Shown: positions 12,739 through 25,669, counted from the stretch's first letter. The stretch is DNA of 64,000 bases from Amphiura filiformis (GCF_039555335.1 NC_092646.1:20357029-20421028), one strand, 5' to 3'. Notes: generated from the letters alone by a model not told the origin. Program-made: numbers and translations.

Positions 12739-13428
12739 AAATCCGCACACGTCCCACAGGGGAGCGCTCTTGACACAAATTACCATAGGCATACACTAGG
12801 CATATAAACATGATAAAACAGGTATGTTCCTTCGGAAAGAGCACTGTTTTTACCGCGCAGCTCGCAACTCCGAAAAGACCCCTTACTTTTATACGGCGAG
12901 AAAAGACCCTTGATTTTGATAATTTCAGCTCCAAAAAGACCCCTTAATTGCTCATTCCTCACATTATTGTTTGTTTGTTTTTTCCAAGGAAACTTGGGAA
13001 AAAAAACCCCGCACCAGATCTTGATAATTAGACAATGTTTATAATATATGCCTATGGTCATTCATGCATTTGTGTTGAGTGTCAAAATGCCAAGAAAGAT
13101 CCTTGAATAAGGCTTGATTTTGACCATTCGCAGTTCCGAATTCGGGGAGAAATTATAGGCCTACCCCATTTTACCGGTATACCATGCATCAGCTTCCGAA
13201 AAGACCCACCATCTCCAAATTCCGGCGGGAACATGCCCACCAAAATATTGATGATGTGTCTCCACGCTGGACACGCCCTTCCTTGCATCAACATGTTGTT
13301 CTTATTCATTTTATTCGATTTCATTTTTGGCGGCAATAATTGATAAGATGATCATATCAGTGGATAGTTTTCTCCATTCATCATGTTCATGTCTTGAATT
13401 TTTACCTACAATTTCCTCATTCTTACAG

Positions 13429-13763
13429 GTTTACATCCGTCAAGATGGGCGCATATGCGACAGTCACGGCACCTACGATCCCATCTTACAGAAATACTAC
13501 GACCAAGCTTCGAAGATCAGACGCAAATTACGGAAAACATCTTCAACTTCTCTGACATCTGATGATAGTGATGCTGCTGACGAAAGAAAGCGATCGTTGC
13601 CGTCGAGGAATGGGATAAGTGAGACCCGAACACGATACAGCCACGGGGATTCTGTTGATAGTGACCAACCAAGTGGCGATGATGGTGATGCACAGTCTGA
13701 CGTCACTGCAAGTGAGGGTCTGGATTGTCAATGGGCTTTGCCTCTGCCTGTTAGCAAGAAAAG
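13429..13763 (+). CDS. Coiled-coil protein, exon 2
   Basis: The acceptor TCATTCTTACAG precedes GTTTACATCCGTCAAG. The frame continues exon 1 exactly (phase 0), giving INGTQ-VYIRQDGRICD. The exon encodes 111 complete codons plus AG (phase 2) before the donor GTGATT. After the end of the folded segment (YDPILQKYYDQASKIRRKL) the protein becomes acidic and Ser/Asp-rich, a likely disordered linker. Exon length, frame match and splice sites agree with exons 1 and 3, which makes the model internally consistent. Confidence 0.75.
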
Positions 13764-14236
13764 GTGATTGGCTAAAATAAGTGTGCCAAATTGTTAATTG
13801 TATAAAATTAGTGATCAAATTGAACATGTGCAGGGTCTGGAACACAGGTCGGACGCTCTAAACACTCTAGAAAGCTGATCATGATAAACAATGCGCATGA
13901 TTATCTCGCTACAGGCATTTGTTCTAAATGGGTTCTCGGACGCATCATTACGTGTCGCCGTGTTCTGCAGTTTTTGCAGTGTACGATAAATCTTTAATGT
14001 TAGTGAAATTCGCAGTAGAATTCACTTTCATTAAAATAAATCACGAATGATACAAATGAATCAATAACTTTGATCTGTGACACATTCCAAATGGTCGAAC
14101 TTAGCAACTCAAGAATTTTATTTTTACATGTTATTATCCGTTTTCCACTTAATTTGATGATTTCAAACACGTTTCACAATAAATTGCAAGAGAAAACGTT
14201 GTAATGTTTCATTTCTTATTTTCAATCTTACAGCAG

Positions 14237-16284
14237 AGTTTCAGTGGAAGCAGAGATTCATGACTTGGAAAAGGAATTCAACAAGCTCATCCATGCCCTG
14301 TGTACCTTGATCCTCGACGTCGCTGACCATGAAACAACCGACACAGAAAGCGCTCATTCCGAAGGAGATTCGCAGTACTCCGATCAGCGTCAGTTAGTCC
14401 AAGAAGCCATTCGACGATTTTCCTACCAGTTTCAATCCGTTTTGGAGCTAAGCAACAATCTGCGCGATGTGATCACGGCGCTGGATGACGACGGTGAAGG
14501 AGACGACGAAAGCTCTACCGTTGCATCGGAAACAGGCAGCGCTTCATCAGTAGTAGGGAACTATCGCGAAAAAATTGACGCGCAAGAAATCTACAGAACC
14601 TCAGGTGGCACCCCTGCATGGATACACGACGGCAAGTCTTGGAGGAATGAGAAGGCAAGGCTTCACGCTGAATTGGCGGCCGCCAGGAGCGAACAGCGAC
14701 GTATACAGCGACGGCACGAGGAGTTGCGTGTTCAATGTGAAAAAATGGAAGTAGACAGGGAGGAACTTCATGAATTACTAATCGAGTATGAAGAAGAAAA
14801 TAGCGCATTGAAACAGAGGTGCGCGCAGGTGGAATTGCTGGGATTAAAATCAGTTGATGAGGAAATCGTGGAAGAGCAACAGACGAAACTGAATAGCCAT
14901 ACAACGACGACAGAGGTTAAGCTTAATTCAGCCTGTCGTGGAAAGGAAGCGAAGACACAAGCCAAAAGTAAAAACGGTGAACGATCGGGTTCTCCGCCAA
15001 ACACGCATCGGCCACGCCACCAGAGCGGAAAGCTCCTGAAAACGGAAATGAAACGTCTGCGTCACGTCGCCGACGACATGGAAGAAGACATGGAGAGAAT
15101 CGTGCAGGAAAACGTCTCGTTACGCGTGCGGGCTAATCAACTAGAACGGGATCGCAAGGATTTGAAAGAGAAGGTACGCATCGCGGAAGCTTTGTGTGCT
15201 GAAACCAAATCCGATCTAGCGTGTCTGGATAAGAAGAATGCCGAACTTGAGACCCGATGTCAAAATCTGGAACGTGAGAAGGTCAACAGTGAGATGGAGA
15301 TTGCCCGGACGAGTAACATGTTGGTGGACTTGCGAAGTCGGTACAGGGCTCTGGAGAGAAGCTCTGGAGAGCTTGATAAGACTGTGAAAATGTTGAAGAC
15401 GGAGAAACAACAACAGAGGGAAGAGTTGGGTAAATTGGAGCGAGCTCAGATTGAATACAACAATAAATCGGTCAAGTTGGTGAAGGACAACGCGGAGCTA
15501 CAGTCGACTCTATCGCAGTTGAAACGGGATAAGGCCAATCTGGAAGCAGAGATTCACATGGTACGCGAGGAACATGAAGCGAATTGTGCCGTCCGGAAAC
15601 AGGCGGAGGAGGCCCGTAAATGGCCCTAAGAGAGCTCAGTGAATTACGGCGAGCACATGCCGAAATGTCTGAGCAGGTCAGTCGCTTGCAAGAAACCGCT
15701 GCCAGTGCCGAAATTTGTTGCAATAGTTTGAAGGAACAGAACGAGGAACTGGTGAGCAGAACACATGAATTAGAGGATCAGAACGAGACTTTGGAGACTC
15801 GAACCCGCGGTCTGTCCAACACCGGTCGTCTACTGGAAGTTGAGAATTCCGAGTTGAAGCATATGATGCGGAGATTACGGTCGGATAACGTGGACATCAA
15901 AGCCGCATGGCGACGTTGTCGAAATCCAACGCTGATTTCCGCACCAAGGTGGAGCAGTGGAATCGCGAGAATGCGAGCGCTGAAGGCAAGATGCGGAGTT
16001 TGGTGCGAGTGAAAGGCGATCTAGAGGGCATCATCCGTCAGATGGCATCGCTGGGCTCAGATGCGAAGAGTCAATTTGAGAGGATGGACTCCGAATGCGC
16101 GGGTTTGCAAGAGCAACAGCAGCGCAGTAAGACGCAACTTGTTGACGGTGGTGATGTGGGTGGGCTTTCATATGATGTGGATGGGCTTTCTTCATTGACG
16201 CTAGACCTCCAGGATTTGGTTGATGTAGAAGACAATGTACACAGAGGAAAAGGAGTTATGATCTCACCACCAATTCCACATTAA
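14237..16284 (+). CDS. Coiled-coil protein, exon 3 (terminal, two frame breaks)
   Basis: The acceptor is a tandem CAGCAG, so the exon may start at 14234 or 14237; both keep frame. It encodes about 680 residues dominated by long charged heptad stretches typical of a parallel coiled coil (for example EEHEANCAVRKQAEEAR, and ENSELKHMMRRLRSDN), with an acidic linker near the start. The frame breaks twice, at 15615-15622 and 15902-15909. Each is repaired by one missing base just before ATGG, and coding character continues on both sides. With both repaired, exons 1-3 encode about 903 residues ending at TAA 16282-16284. The breaks may be assembly errors or real damage. The family is not recognised; resemblance to myosin tail or cingulin would reflect only the coiled coil. 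Confidence 0.75.
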
Positions 16285-16493
16285 CAGTACACGTACATGT
16301 GAGCTCACTGTTGTGATGTAAGAAGAGAAACGCGGTGTTATTTACAAGGGCTCAGGACTTATTCTTTGCGAGGGAGAAAGGGTCACAGGGAAGGGGGTGG
16401 TTGGAAAGTGAGAGGCAGACAGAGAGAGCTAATACAGAAATTATCATAAACCTTATACTACCAATATATCAATCTTACTTGAATATACATACC

Positions 16494-16696
16494 AATAAAA
16501 TCTTCAAAATGTTAGAAAATGTGTTCCTGTGCATTGGTTTTAATGACTTGATTGATGCTGCATTATTTTGCCTTTACACTGGCAATCTTCCTATTAAAGC
16601 CATATTATAACATTTGCTGAGGAGAACGCCCTCAAAAAAATTTTAAATTCTAGTTTTTACACGATTGTAAAATACTTGGTCTGTTTAGTCAATAAA
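16494..16696 (+). promoter_or_regulatory. Candidate poly(A) signals of the coiled-coil gene
   Basis: AATAAA occurs at 16494-16499 and at 16691-16696, about 210 and 410 bases after the stop codon. Either could end the transcript. The call is based on the hexamer alone in AT-rich DNA. Confidence 0.35.
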
Positions 16697-17004
16697 GATA
16701 CTCTGCAAAAATCAAGACTTTAGGTGCTGTAGTTTGGTCAAAATCCGTGATTTTGAATAAAACGCTGGAACCGGCGTTTTATTATTACGATGGAAATATT
16801 AGTCGAACACGTATGCACAGTACGTACACGGCGTGCGGGATACACATACACACACACCCAGAGGATCGTACCGTATTACAACCGCGGGAGTAACATGCAT
16901 GTCCGCTAGTATATAGTAAATTCCAATTTTCTATGCTTTAGGCTTTACCTCACTTGTTCGGCTCAAAATTAAAAGGCGACATATCTGACAGTAAAAGCTA
17001 ACAT

Positions 17005-17702
17005 CCCAGCAAACACAAAACGTTTTCGACATCATTCGCAAAAGGTAATAAAAGGTTGTCAGAAAACGTTAAAATGTCGGGTTATATAAAGGGTAGGCCC
17101 TATATTAAGAGTATAAAACGTTTTCATGACCTTAAAAAACATTTTTGATAATCTACTGCTCAGCAAACAAAAATGTTTTACAGAAAACGTTTAAATGTCG
17201 GGTTATATAAAGGGTATAAAAACGTTTTAATAACATTCCAAAAACATTCTTGAAAACTTGATACAAAACATTCTAAACAGAATGTTATTTTGGGGTTGAA
17301 AAATATTTTGCGAAAAATGTTTGCCCAAAATATTTTCAATAACGTTTTAAAAACGTTTTCATGACCTTTATATAACCCGACATTTAAATGTTATTAAAAT
17401 GTTTTGAAAAAAATATTTTAAAAACATTTCTGTGTTTGCTGGGTTCAAACATTTTAACATAATGTTATTTAAGTATTGACACAATATTTGGCAAAAATGT
17501 TTGCAAAAATAGTTTACAATAACATTTTTTGAAAACATTTAAAAATATTGTTGTAGTGTGTTTTCATACAAAACGTTTTAAAACGTTTCCATGACCTTTA
17601 TATAACCCGACATTTTAATGTTATTAAAACGTTTTTACCTAAACCAAAACCCAAAATATAACTTATTTAAAACGTTTTTAAAATGTTTTTGTGTTTGCTG
17701 GG
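17005..17702 (+). mobile_element. Inverted-repeat element (CCCAGCAAACAC ends), copy 2
   Basis: A 698-bp copy, inverted relative to the one at 1619-2303: begins CCCAGCAAACACAAAACG, ends GTTTTTGTGTTTGCTGGG. The internal landmarks TCGACATCATTCGCAAAAGG and CATGACCTTTATATAACCCG are shared in order with the copy at 53860-54512. Non-coding. Confidence 0.88.
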
Positions 17703-17744
17703 ATGTTATGGAAAATAAATAGGCCTACTAATCTATTTTTACAG

Positions 17745-17812
17745 AACGTTATAATATGGCTTTAATGGAGAACTATGATTCGACGGGGTATGATGAACCA
17801 ACCAACAAGTAA
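17745..17812 (+). CDS. Possible short terminal exon
   Basis: The acceptor-like CTATTTTTACAG is followed by a 22-residue open stretch ending NYDSTGYDEPTNK and a TAA at 17810. It could be the last coding exon of an unseen gene, or chance. No partner exon was found and the sequence is not recognised. Confidence 0.2.
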
Positions 17813-18176
17813 TTCCGAACACTTACTTTATAATGGATGTGACCTGGATTGCATATTTATTTTTAAGGATTTATGCAAATTCCTCTTCATTTAAAATCGA
17901 GCTCGAGCCTATTGTTGGCCGAAAGTCATCATCAGACGACACGATAGACGACACAGGTGCAATCATTACAGTTGCAATGGAAGCAGAAAAACATTCTATG
18001 AAAAATGTTGGCCAAATTAATTGACTTAGATTCCGAGAAGAGATGCATCCCCCAATATTTTTATAAGGGGGGTCATACAATCACCTCCCCATCCCCATGT
18101 GGACGCCGCGGCCCGCGTGTGTGTTTTTGGACCACATGAGCAAATATATTTCCATATTTAAAGTGACAATTTTTTT

Positions 18177-18520
18177 TAAAGGAGTATTTCGTGATCCTAG
18201 CATCCTCTTTTTATGACATTTGTCAGTACATATCCACGAAAAAAGCATATTCCCAAAATTTCAGTTGATTCCGATATTGTGTTTGCGAGTTATGCATGAT
18301 TATGTGTATTACACTGCTCCATAGACAATACGTTGTAATTTCGTTCTGGTGCACCAGAACGAAATTCAAATTTCACGATATCTTTGCTAAACGAATTAAT
18401 CTGCAAGAAATATTTTGTACATAAACATTATGTAGCCAGAGGTTTCCAGTGATATAAAAATCTCAACTTTTTTGGAGAAAAGTGGGGGATGAGGCTGTGG
18501 ATCACGAAATGCCCTTTTAA
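18177..18520. mobile_element. MITE with TTTCGTGATCC ends, copy 1
   Basis: The left end AAAGGAGTATTTCGTGATCC and right end GGATCACGAAATGCCCTTTT are near-inverse. An internal palindrome TTTCGTTCTGGTGCACCAG lies at 18342-18361. A relative lies at 33921-34165. Non-coding. Confidence 0.75.
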
Positions 18521-18952
18521 ATGGCAACATTTTTCGGTTGCATCGCGCGCATTTGCACCAAAGGACTAGATTTATCTCTACATGCATGTAGCTACTTAAG
18601 AATATTTTGAAAGCACGCATAACCTGTACTCCCACCTTCCATGATTTTACTCGCCTTTGGTTCTATAATACTATACACAGTAGGCCTACACATTATAATA
18701 CGTAATTAATATATTGCGCATTTTTGCCAAAACGATCCGGACAATTTTGTGTCCAAATTATTGTGTTTGGTAAAATGAACTTAGAAGTGAGGTATTTAAT
18801 CCATGCGAAGTTGCAAGGCCTATGGCAAAAAGACACACCCTTTGATGCTATTTGATTTTGTATAGGGGTTACTCCTATCCACATTAAGTTGTTTGTTCAC
18901 AAAATGATAGGTACATGAATATCAAACTGTCAAAATGATTTAAGCTAAACTA

Positions 18953-18954
18953 CA

Positions 18955-19039
<85 letters not shown>

Positions 19040-19110
19040 TTAATAATAAAAATGATAATGATGATAATATTGATAAAAGTATTGATAATAACAATAATGA
19101 TAATAATAAA
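18953..19110. repeat. AAT trinucleotide microsatellite
   Basis: Nearly pure (AAT)n from about 18955 to 19040, decaying to interrupted AAT/GAT repeats through 19110. The leucine-rich reverse-strand ORF across it is an artefact. Confidence 0.95.
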
Positions 19111-19746
19111 AACATTGTTTGGTAAATAAGTATAAATACATTTCTAAACATTGTTATGCTTTGTAAATAAAAATGAAACTGTTGAGCTTTTTTTTTTTAA
19201 ATTTGAAATAAAAGCAGATGGATAGACCGTATTTACAATTTAAATAAATGCTTAGAGCCTATTGGAAGTTGGCACATTACCTTCCACTCGTGTTTACAAA
19301 AGCATCAGCATGGTGTTGTAAAAGTTTTATATTATTTTGCTATTTTTTATTAAATGTATAACTACACAATTTGTTACCATTTTAACAAATATTTACAGAT
19401 AAGATCGATCTTGAAAAAAATATATTAATAGTATTCTCGATATAAGGCGTTGCTTCCGGCGTTTGCAATTAAATAATTGATAAGATACTACAAATTATTA
19501 GATATCAGCAGCACGTTTCCATGGTGTTCAGGTATTGACGAACAGGCTCATTAAGTAATTGGTATAATTCTAAAGAGTTTTGCGCTACATTAATCTCCCG
19601 TGTCGCATGTGCTTATTATATCTCATATATTTTATCAACCAAGCGAGACAGACAGACTTTATCAATTGTCATTATTTTCGCGATTAATAATATTAAGCTT
19701 CGACTCTATTTTGCTCAAAACATGCTAGAACAAGCCTAATTGTTGC

Positions 19747-20028
19747 AATGTGCTATTCCAGTTGAAATCCATACTACCCCTGTCGAAGATTTTGGAAATA
19801 TGTTCCATAGGGGGAGTATGTTTTTCAAATGTAATTTGTCAGGGTTAATCATTTTGAAACTCATACTCCCCCTGTGTTATGACTTTACTTTTATTTTCCA
19901 CAACTGGAGTGAGTATTTCAAATGGAAGCTACCTAATTGGCTATTCTATTCGAAATTCATGCGCCATCAGTGGAAAACATTAGCTAAATCTTCCAAAGGG
20001 GTAGTGTGGATTTTAAATGGAATAACTT
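19747..20028. mobile_element. MITE with GCTATTCCAGTTGAAATCCA end
   Basis: The left arm (GAAATCCATACTACCCCTG) is mirrored by the right arm (CCAAAGGGGTAGTGTGGATT). Internal shorter palindromes (CATACTCCCCCTG and GGGGGAGTATG) lie at 19810-19880. Palindromic and non-coding. Confidence 0.7.
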
Positions 20029-20390
20029 AATATCGTAGTTAAAAGTGTATCATGATTATCATTTCCAATACTGGGCATGTGCAAAACAACAATTTTCAGT
20101 GTTTCCTTGACGACTCCCAAATAGGCCTAACAGAATAAACCAGTGGTTCCATGATGATATGACAAACACAAAAATTGTGTTTTATACTGTCTTATATGTA
20201 GGAGGGATTAATTATGTCTCACCACCGGATCATTCAAAAGAATTTACGACGACCACCATATTAGATCAAAATGGAATTTGATACTGTATTAGTATGTGTA
20301 ACAACGTGTTTGCTTATCTCGTGGTTTGAGGCAGTTGCTTCTATAGGAAACGTTAATGGAGGTTAGTTTGATCGAGGGGGAAAGTTACCT

Positions 20391-20762
20391 GAAGGTGGTA
20401 CTACACCCCTGGCCAATTTTTTGATATTTTTGCATTTTTCTCAATTACAGCGCGTTGGTGATAAGTAAGATATGTATATTATAGGGGCAAGGACTAAAAC
20501 TACTGCACTGGAAATTCAGCAACTCAAGGCAAATAGTTATTGATTTATTGATCAAATATTTAATAGTTTTCCCTCATTTTTGACCGTAACCCCACAACTG
20601 TTGTCTGTGCTGAAATAAAATTTCCAGTGCAGTAGTTGTAGTCCTTGCCCCTCTATAATATACATATCTTACTTGTCACCATGCAATACGCTATAACTTT
20701 TGAGAAAAATGCAAAAATAGGCACAACATTTGCCAAGGGTGTAGTAGGCCTACCACCTTAAA
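20391..20762. mobile_element. Foldback MITE with GGTACTACACCC ends
   Basis: The two halves are inverse over much of their length: AAGGTGGTACTACACCC at 20392 and GGGTGTAGTAGGCCTACCAC at 20739, with inner ATATGTATATTATAGGGGCA and its mirror TATAATATACATATC. It resembles the ends of the 3.8-kb element at 40319-44150. Non-coding. Confidence 0.8.
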
Positions 20763-21614
20763 GGTGGGTCAGTGAAAAGGGTGGCTAAATATTATTGGTC
20801 TGTGAAAAGGTAGCTTTTTACAAGAAGGTCAGTGATCAGGATTGGTATTTTCACATGCTCCAGATCAGTGTTTTCGGTGTGAAATTTGAGGGCCTGATGC
20901 TTGAGGATGACAACACACGAAAGTATTATGTGTGGCTCTCGCGGGATTCCATGTTTATTCCTTCATGGACACACAGTAAAACATGTTATTGTCCAACGGA
21001 ATAAAATATTTCAATGTTTGTTTCGCTTACAGATATCATAAGTTGATATCCCGGGTTGATATTAGGTTGCAAAATTGGCTATGATGAACAACAAGGTGTA
21101 TTAATATGACAGTAGCCGGCTAAAAGTTAGACGCTAGAGACGCGTCAGCTACAAATTAACACGTAAACGTTTAGCGCGAATTTTGCAATAAAACGTTTCA
21201 CTACGAAAACTGAAAGAATTCTTAAAATAATTCCCCAAAGTGTATTTGAGAGGATATTCGATATGTTATAATTCGAAATTTTCTGCATCTTTTGATCTAA
21301 AAATTGGTCGGGATTATTTGTCCAAGGCCCTACCCTCTCACGACCGGACTAAAAAGCCTCATCCACCACTTTACCCCGTCAAAATGCACTATTTTGTAAT
21401 CAAATGAAAGCTCCTGTTTTTCTCAGTACCATAATTGAAATTAAGTCTTATAAATCGTTATATTTCCGAAGATACCTCAAAAACCTGTCGAATTTTAGTT
21501 TCGACTGCATGTGCATGGTATACCACCACGTTCGAGACTAAAGGCATATGTAATGCGACCATTTTTGATGACATATTTGGTAATACACTAATTTCAACGA
21601 GAAAATCTAGGATC
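20763..21614. other. No gene seen
   Basis: AT-rich sequence without supported exons. The open stretch at 20795-21004 has no splice context or recognisable motif. Confidence 0.5.
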
Positions 21615-22129
21615 TTAAGGGATGGGGTATGAACGTTTGGACAGTATTTATTGTGGGACATTAGAGCACATCAGACATATCGAATTGCATTCTGAATACG
21701 AAGAATGTCCTGATGATATCAAATAATTTTGATTTTTTGAAATTCGCAATGTAATACACATTTGATATTTTTGATATTTAACAGTACTCGAAGTAAACTT
21801 TATAAATCCGATGATTTATACTTAAAGTGTATACGTAGGTGGGATGAAAAGCCAACGATCAATTGAAAATTTTGACCTTTCGTATTGAAGATATGGATTT
21901 TTTTCCCAAAACACCCCAAAAAAAAGGGTCTTTTTTGGAAAAAATCCATATCATATTTTAATAATTTGTCATAAAATTTGTATTATATCGTGAATTTCAA
22001 AAATGAAAATTATTTGATATTAGAAAGACATTCTTCGTATTCAGAATGCAATTCGATATGTCTGACGTGCTCTCATGTCCCACAAAAATACTGTCGAAAC
22101 GCTCAAAACGCTCATTCCAGATCCCTTAA
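21615..22129. mobile_element. TTAA-flanked MITE, copy 1
   Basis: Ends TTAAGGGATGGGGTATGAACG and CATTCCAGATCCCTTAA, with inner arms CGAATTGCATTCTGAATACG and its mirror. An A/T-rich central hairpin surrounds GATATGGATTTTTTTCCC. Copy 2 lies at 32847-33515 and a fragment at 49685-49985. No ORF. Confidence 0.85.
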
Positions 22130-23453
22130 TTTATATTCTTAATGAAATGTAGACCCCCAGTAGCACGCTGTATTAATGTCAGTTATCCCAAAAGGAATTT
22201 AATAGTTGCATGTACAAGGAACATTAACGTGCTATTTTTGCATGAATGCTTGATAGGGACCTAAACTAAGTTAGGGAAGAAATCAATATTCAACCGGCGG
22301 TCGACCGTGGGTCCGGGCGGTTTTTTTGTTTTCTAAATATATCGAGTTATATATAATAATAATATAAAAATTTAAAGTAGAACTCCAATTGTTACTAACT
22401 TGAAGAGCTGAGATATTTCCACCTACTATGACAGCACTGCTTGTGTGGTGGCAGTGGCGCGAAAAATTTGACTTTCATCGCTTGGAGGGGCGCAGAATCG
22501 ATGCTGAAATGGTAAATTTGGCGCCAGGGGCACGTTGCCCCCCTAGTTACGACATGGTTGTACTCGACCGTTTTTGCTAACGGTTGTGATCAGTAAATGT
22601 TTGTCAAACGTTCGGCGAAATTGGCTATGCAGGTCTATAATAGGCCTACAGAGCGCTTGGGGGCTTAGGGATACCATATTGTTCAAATACAGAAAACATA
22701 ACTTTAGCCCTAATGTTTGGAAATTTTTAACTTAATCACTCTAGCAATAAAAAACAACTCACAATTTTCGTGACTCATCCGAGTTTACTTCTTGACTTTG
22801 GCGGTACTGGATCATGTTTTCGATCATGTAATATCGAAGCACGTGAATCCAGAAGTTTTTCGTAGGTCTTTAGAAAGGTAGTGGCGGCCTCTGTCTCGGT
22901 TGAGATCTGTCCAAATCCCAAACTATTGATGCACAGTGTCGACGTCCTATACGATAAATATAAATTTAATACTCCGTTGGTGAGCGACGGGCGAGTGGTA
23001 GTGAGCGACAAGCGAGTGGTATTTCACTGAACGCAAGAAAAGGAGTTCTATCTGATTGGCTAGCAATCGATCGCTTAGGTCGCTCAGTAGTCAACTACAA
23101 ACTCAAAATGGAGCAACGTATTCAATTCGATTGAAATCGATTATTCTAATATTGACGTAGATAAAGAGAGTGATAGTGTGTCAATAATGTACATTGTATT
23201 GCACCTGGTTTTACATGCATTCCTTTATATAATTATTTCTCAAAGAGTTGAATATTATCACAATTTTTACAGCGGATTTCAAATGTTTTACATCAAAATT
23301 GCAGTTAAACATATCCACAGCAAAATACCGGTCCTCACTAATTAGTTAATTTAATTTCCAGGTAGTTAATTTAAACGAAACCTGTGATTTACGTGACAAC
23401 AAATAAAATTTTCTTACAATATAGAAATATCATATGGGATACTGATATGGTAG
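22130..23453. other. No gene seen
   Basis: No exon could be supported. A 78-codon reverse-strand ORF at 22775-23011 has some protein-like composition but no splice partner or motif. A GC-rich patch at 22440-22560 (GGCGCCAGGGGCACGTTGCC) resembles common transposon debris. Confidence 0.45.
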
Positions 23454-25035
23454 GCCGCAACCGCCACAACGTGGAGCTGCTACGCGTAGCTGACTTGTTG
23501 CTCCGTGGAGCCAAATTGACCAATCATGTTAGAGTTTTTCATTACTCGGAGGTAAAACTGACCAATCAAGTACGACTTAACTCATTACGTGAAGCGAATT
23601 TATTCATTAAGAATTTGCCAGACGAGCTTCACGTAGTTGCAAGATATCCTCGGTCACGAAAGTTATGATTCAAAAAGTAGTTTATGAAAAGTACGAACCG
23701 ACTTATTTAAGATGGACATGCACTCACAAGAAACCATGCACACAATTCTGCGATCTGCAGTGTATCGCCGGGAGCTGATTTGTACATCTTGCGCGGCGTG
23801 GCCTGCGGAATTCGACCTTCAGATCTCACACCACCAAATCAGAGTCCCATAGAGATATGTGCTAAATTTGTCTTTAGAAAACGTCATTTTTTCTTCACAG
23901 GAGCGACTCAGTTTTAAGCGACAGCTATGATGGTTGAAATCAGCCCTTGCCTGATCCCTCTGGCTGGGAAAAAATATAGGTTGACCGTCATTATTTTTTA
24001 CGACTGGCCCTCAAAGTCTACGATGTCTGGGAATTTCCTATTTTTCAGGCAAAACCATGCCGGTGTTTCTGTAAAGAAAAGGCTGCTTAAAATCATTAAA
24101 AGTTATTCGATCTCTCCCATCTGTGGTACACTTGCAGGAATTAATATTACTAATCATGACCAATCCAAATTTGGCTAAAATTATGCAAATTTCTGCTCAT
24201 TTTAATGCTTAAATTCAGAATCAATGGGTTTTTCTGAGAAGTGAAATTCAAGGGCGCACAACCATATATACTATTTGGTGGTGTGAAATCTTCAGCAAAC
24301 CAGTTCGGATTTACTTTAGTAGTAGGCCATACATACTGTAGTTACGGCACTGCCCGTTTTCCTATACACAATACTCAGTGCGCTCACCATTGACGCGTGA
24401 CCTAGTGTATGTTAGAAGTATTATGCCATTGCCTAGTAGACGTCACTGTGTAAAAAATAACCAGCCAATATTTAAAGTATTCTCTGAAATTCTAGAAAAT
24501 ATAGTTTTGTAACATTTCCTAAATTTTTAGCTAATTTAGGTGTTTGGAAATATTGGTAATTTTGTGTTTAATAGCTTTTAATGGGGTTTAAGTCCTTCAA
24601 AGGTCGTGGTGAATTCTACTGTAGACATGACTGCATCATGATTATGTTAAAGTCAACAACATTCAACAATATGATCACCGTGATAGTATGCCAGTATCAG
24701 TACCGTGGGTGTCAGTGATCCTGGCCTGACACAGTAGACAAACAAACAAACACGCCACACACATGACACATGCATGCAAGGTAACATTGACTATACACTA
24801 ATCAAACAATGGTATTGATCCTGTACAACTGTTTGTGGTTTATTTACATTCGATTCATTTAAAATCCACATAGTAAACATTAATTTTGGCAAGAGTTTTC
24901 TCTCTGGAACGAGGATGCATCAACTGGCTCCGCGTAATGAAAAGATCTAACATGATTGGTCAATTTAGCTCCGCGAAGCGAAAAGTAAGCTACGCGTAGC
25001 AGCTCCACGTTGTGGCGGTTACGGCCAGCCATATC
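23454..25035. mobile_element. Inverted-repeat element with about 100-bp arms, carrying a nested MITE
   Basis: Ends GATATGGTAGGCCGCAACCG and CGGTTACGGCCAGCCATATC, with arms sharing ACGTGGAGCTGCTACGCGTA and CCAATCATGTTAG. Inside, 23818-24295 is bounded by CAGATCTCACACCACCAAAT and TTTGGTGGTGTGAAATCTTC, a second nested inverted-repeat element. No transposase ORF is visible. Confidence 0.8.
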
Positions 25036-25669
25036 TGATCATGCGAAAATCGTAAAAACATAGAATAGAAATAGTGTGGCAGACTCTCAAAATCTCACAC
25101 AGGCGGTGATGGAAGCGATATCGCCAATTTTGAGGTCGCCATTGGATTAACACATAATCATGAAATCTTCACAAACAATTCTAAATTTGTTATGTGGTGT
25201 CAAAGCAAAATTATCTTACTCTAAAACCGTCGGGGTTCTACAAAGTACCCCACTGCAAGTATGTTAATTTTCCATTTATAATTGCTAACCGTGTATTTTG
25301 AATGGGGTTGTCAGCCCTGTATCTTCGCCAGCCTCGTACGTCACGTGTTGCGCTTCCTATGCCGCCTGATCTCACATTGTATGCTTAGCCTGAGTCGCTC
25401 GAATAAAATCACCATGCGTAGCTGTTGAAAAACGTGAGGATTCATCGTACTATCACGGCAATTCTTGACACGAAGATATAGGGACGATGATGGTGTGTGA
25501 TGGAATCAGAAGCTTTCTCAAAGTCGAGAAATATGAATGCCAAAGCAAAGGGAGTTGATAAGATATTCATTGAAGCCTACACGATCCTCCTCTGAGCCAG
25601 GTTGCTTCTCAGGACACGATGAACAATATCAGGGCGAATTATTCTAATGACACTGAGGCCTTCCTTTCG
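25036..25669 (-). pseudogene. LINE reverse transcriptase remnant in otherwise empty sequence
   Basis: On the minus strand at about 25500-25555 the peptide FALAFIFLDFEKASDSI is readable, matching RT motif A (F-x-D-F-E-K-A-F-D). About 50 bases upstream, in another frame, a G-F-R-E-G-R-like motif precedes it, as in LINE RTs. Frames are broken throughout. The left part of the interval holds nothing recognisable. Confidence 0.55.

Noticed and set aside
18945-19151. Leucine-rich reverse-strand ORF
   Set aside because: It is the translation of an AAT microsatellite.
22775-23011. Reverse-strand 78-codon ORF as an exon
   Set aside because: Protein-like in part, but no acceptor or donor pair and no neighbour exon was found.
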